From assembly GCA_014523665.1 (NCBI GenBank), contig JAATVR010000456.1:1-14275 (forward strand): DNA of 14,275 bases. Reading direction: 5' to 3'. A program made the translations under genes and the position numbers. This DNA comes from Nitrososphaerales archaeon TH526 (GTDB lineage: Archaea > Thermoproteota > Nitrososphaeria > Nitrososphaerales > Nitrososphaeraceae). The notes below the pieces were generated by a model that made no database searches, was not told where the DNA came from, and was given only the letters and a program-made list of their open reading frames with translations. Numbering within the stretch: the first letter of the stretch is position 1; every line of letters begins with the position of its first letter. Below are positions 14,138 to 14,275 of this stretch, piece by piece.

Positions 14138-14275
14138 CTATCCTTTATTGAATATCTTTACACACTGAGGAGGACAGACATTTTCACATGCCATACAGAA
14201 TATGCAATCCTTTTCTCTCATCATAAATGGTTTCCTTTCAGAAGCAGGATGTCCAGGAGTGTCAAGCCATTCGAA
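14138..14275 (-). CDS. 4Fe-4S ferredoxin-type protein, C-terminal fragment
   Basis: The last 45 codons of a gene entering from the right edge end in TAG at 14140-14138. They contain DCIFCMACENVCPPQC, a classic CX2CX2CX3CP motif that binds one [4Fe-4S] cluster, followed by KIF. An extra cysteine stands four residues after the fourth ligand, where alanine is usual. The preceding PGHPASERKPF is soluble-looking. It could be a small ferredoxin or the C-terminal domain of a larger iron-sulfur protein; the rest of the gene is outside the window, so the specific role cannot be named. Confidence 0.85.
   Translation of the reverse strand, partial: FEWLDTPGHPASERKPFMMREKDCIFCMACENVCPPQCVKIFNKG

Overview
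The window looks like chromosomal DNA of an ammonia-oxidising-type archaeon (Nitrososphaeria/Thaumarchaeota). The evidence is a eukaryote-type topoisomerase IB, split CofG/CofH FO synthase genes, an archaeal PheS/PheT pair, the archaeal/eukaryotic form of TrpRS, the archaeal phosphopantetheine adenylyltransferase, a free-standing Lrp/AsnC ligand-binding domain, and TATA-like boxes about 25-30 bases before starts, as expected for leaderless archaeal mRNAs. Genus cannot be fixed from sequence alone. I see no tRNA, rRNA, CRISPR, insertion sequence or integrase.

Layout. 1-1508 (minus): topoisomerase IB, cut by the window edge before the tyrosine nucleophile. 1671-1916 (plus): small RAM-domain protein that converges on, and shares stop-codon bases with, cofH. 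1913-5597 (minus): a compact unit transcribed glycosyltransferase -> cofG -> cofH, the last two making FO, the chromophore of coenzyme F420. 5843-7806 (minus): overlapping YcaO-TfuA pair, the known archaeal peptide-thioamidation enzymes. A 57-residue peptide gene (7905-8078, plus) resembling the nitrile-hydratase-like leader peptides (NHLP/Os1348 type) of RiPP systems is divergent from YcaO. A Cys/Ser/Asn-rich short frame lies just after TfuA. 8079-8592 is gene-poor. 8593-11768 (minus): pheS-pheT. 11843-13313 (plus): trpS and an unrecognised small gene, sharing a palindromic promoter region with pheS. 13400-14275 (minus): end of a ferredoxin-like gene, then coaD, then a possible 39-codon gene.

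Most of the window is core housekeeping: translation charging, CoA, F420 and DNA topology. The most promising unusual locus is 5584-8078. It combines a YcaO-TfuA thioamidation module with a leader-like peptide across the divergent promoter and a possible second peptide downstream. The familiar archaeal YcaO-TfuA substrate is McrA of methanogens, which lineages of this kind are not expected to have, so the target here is open.
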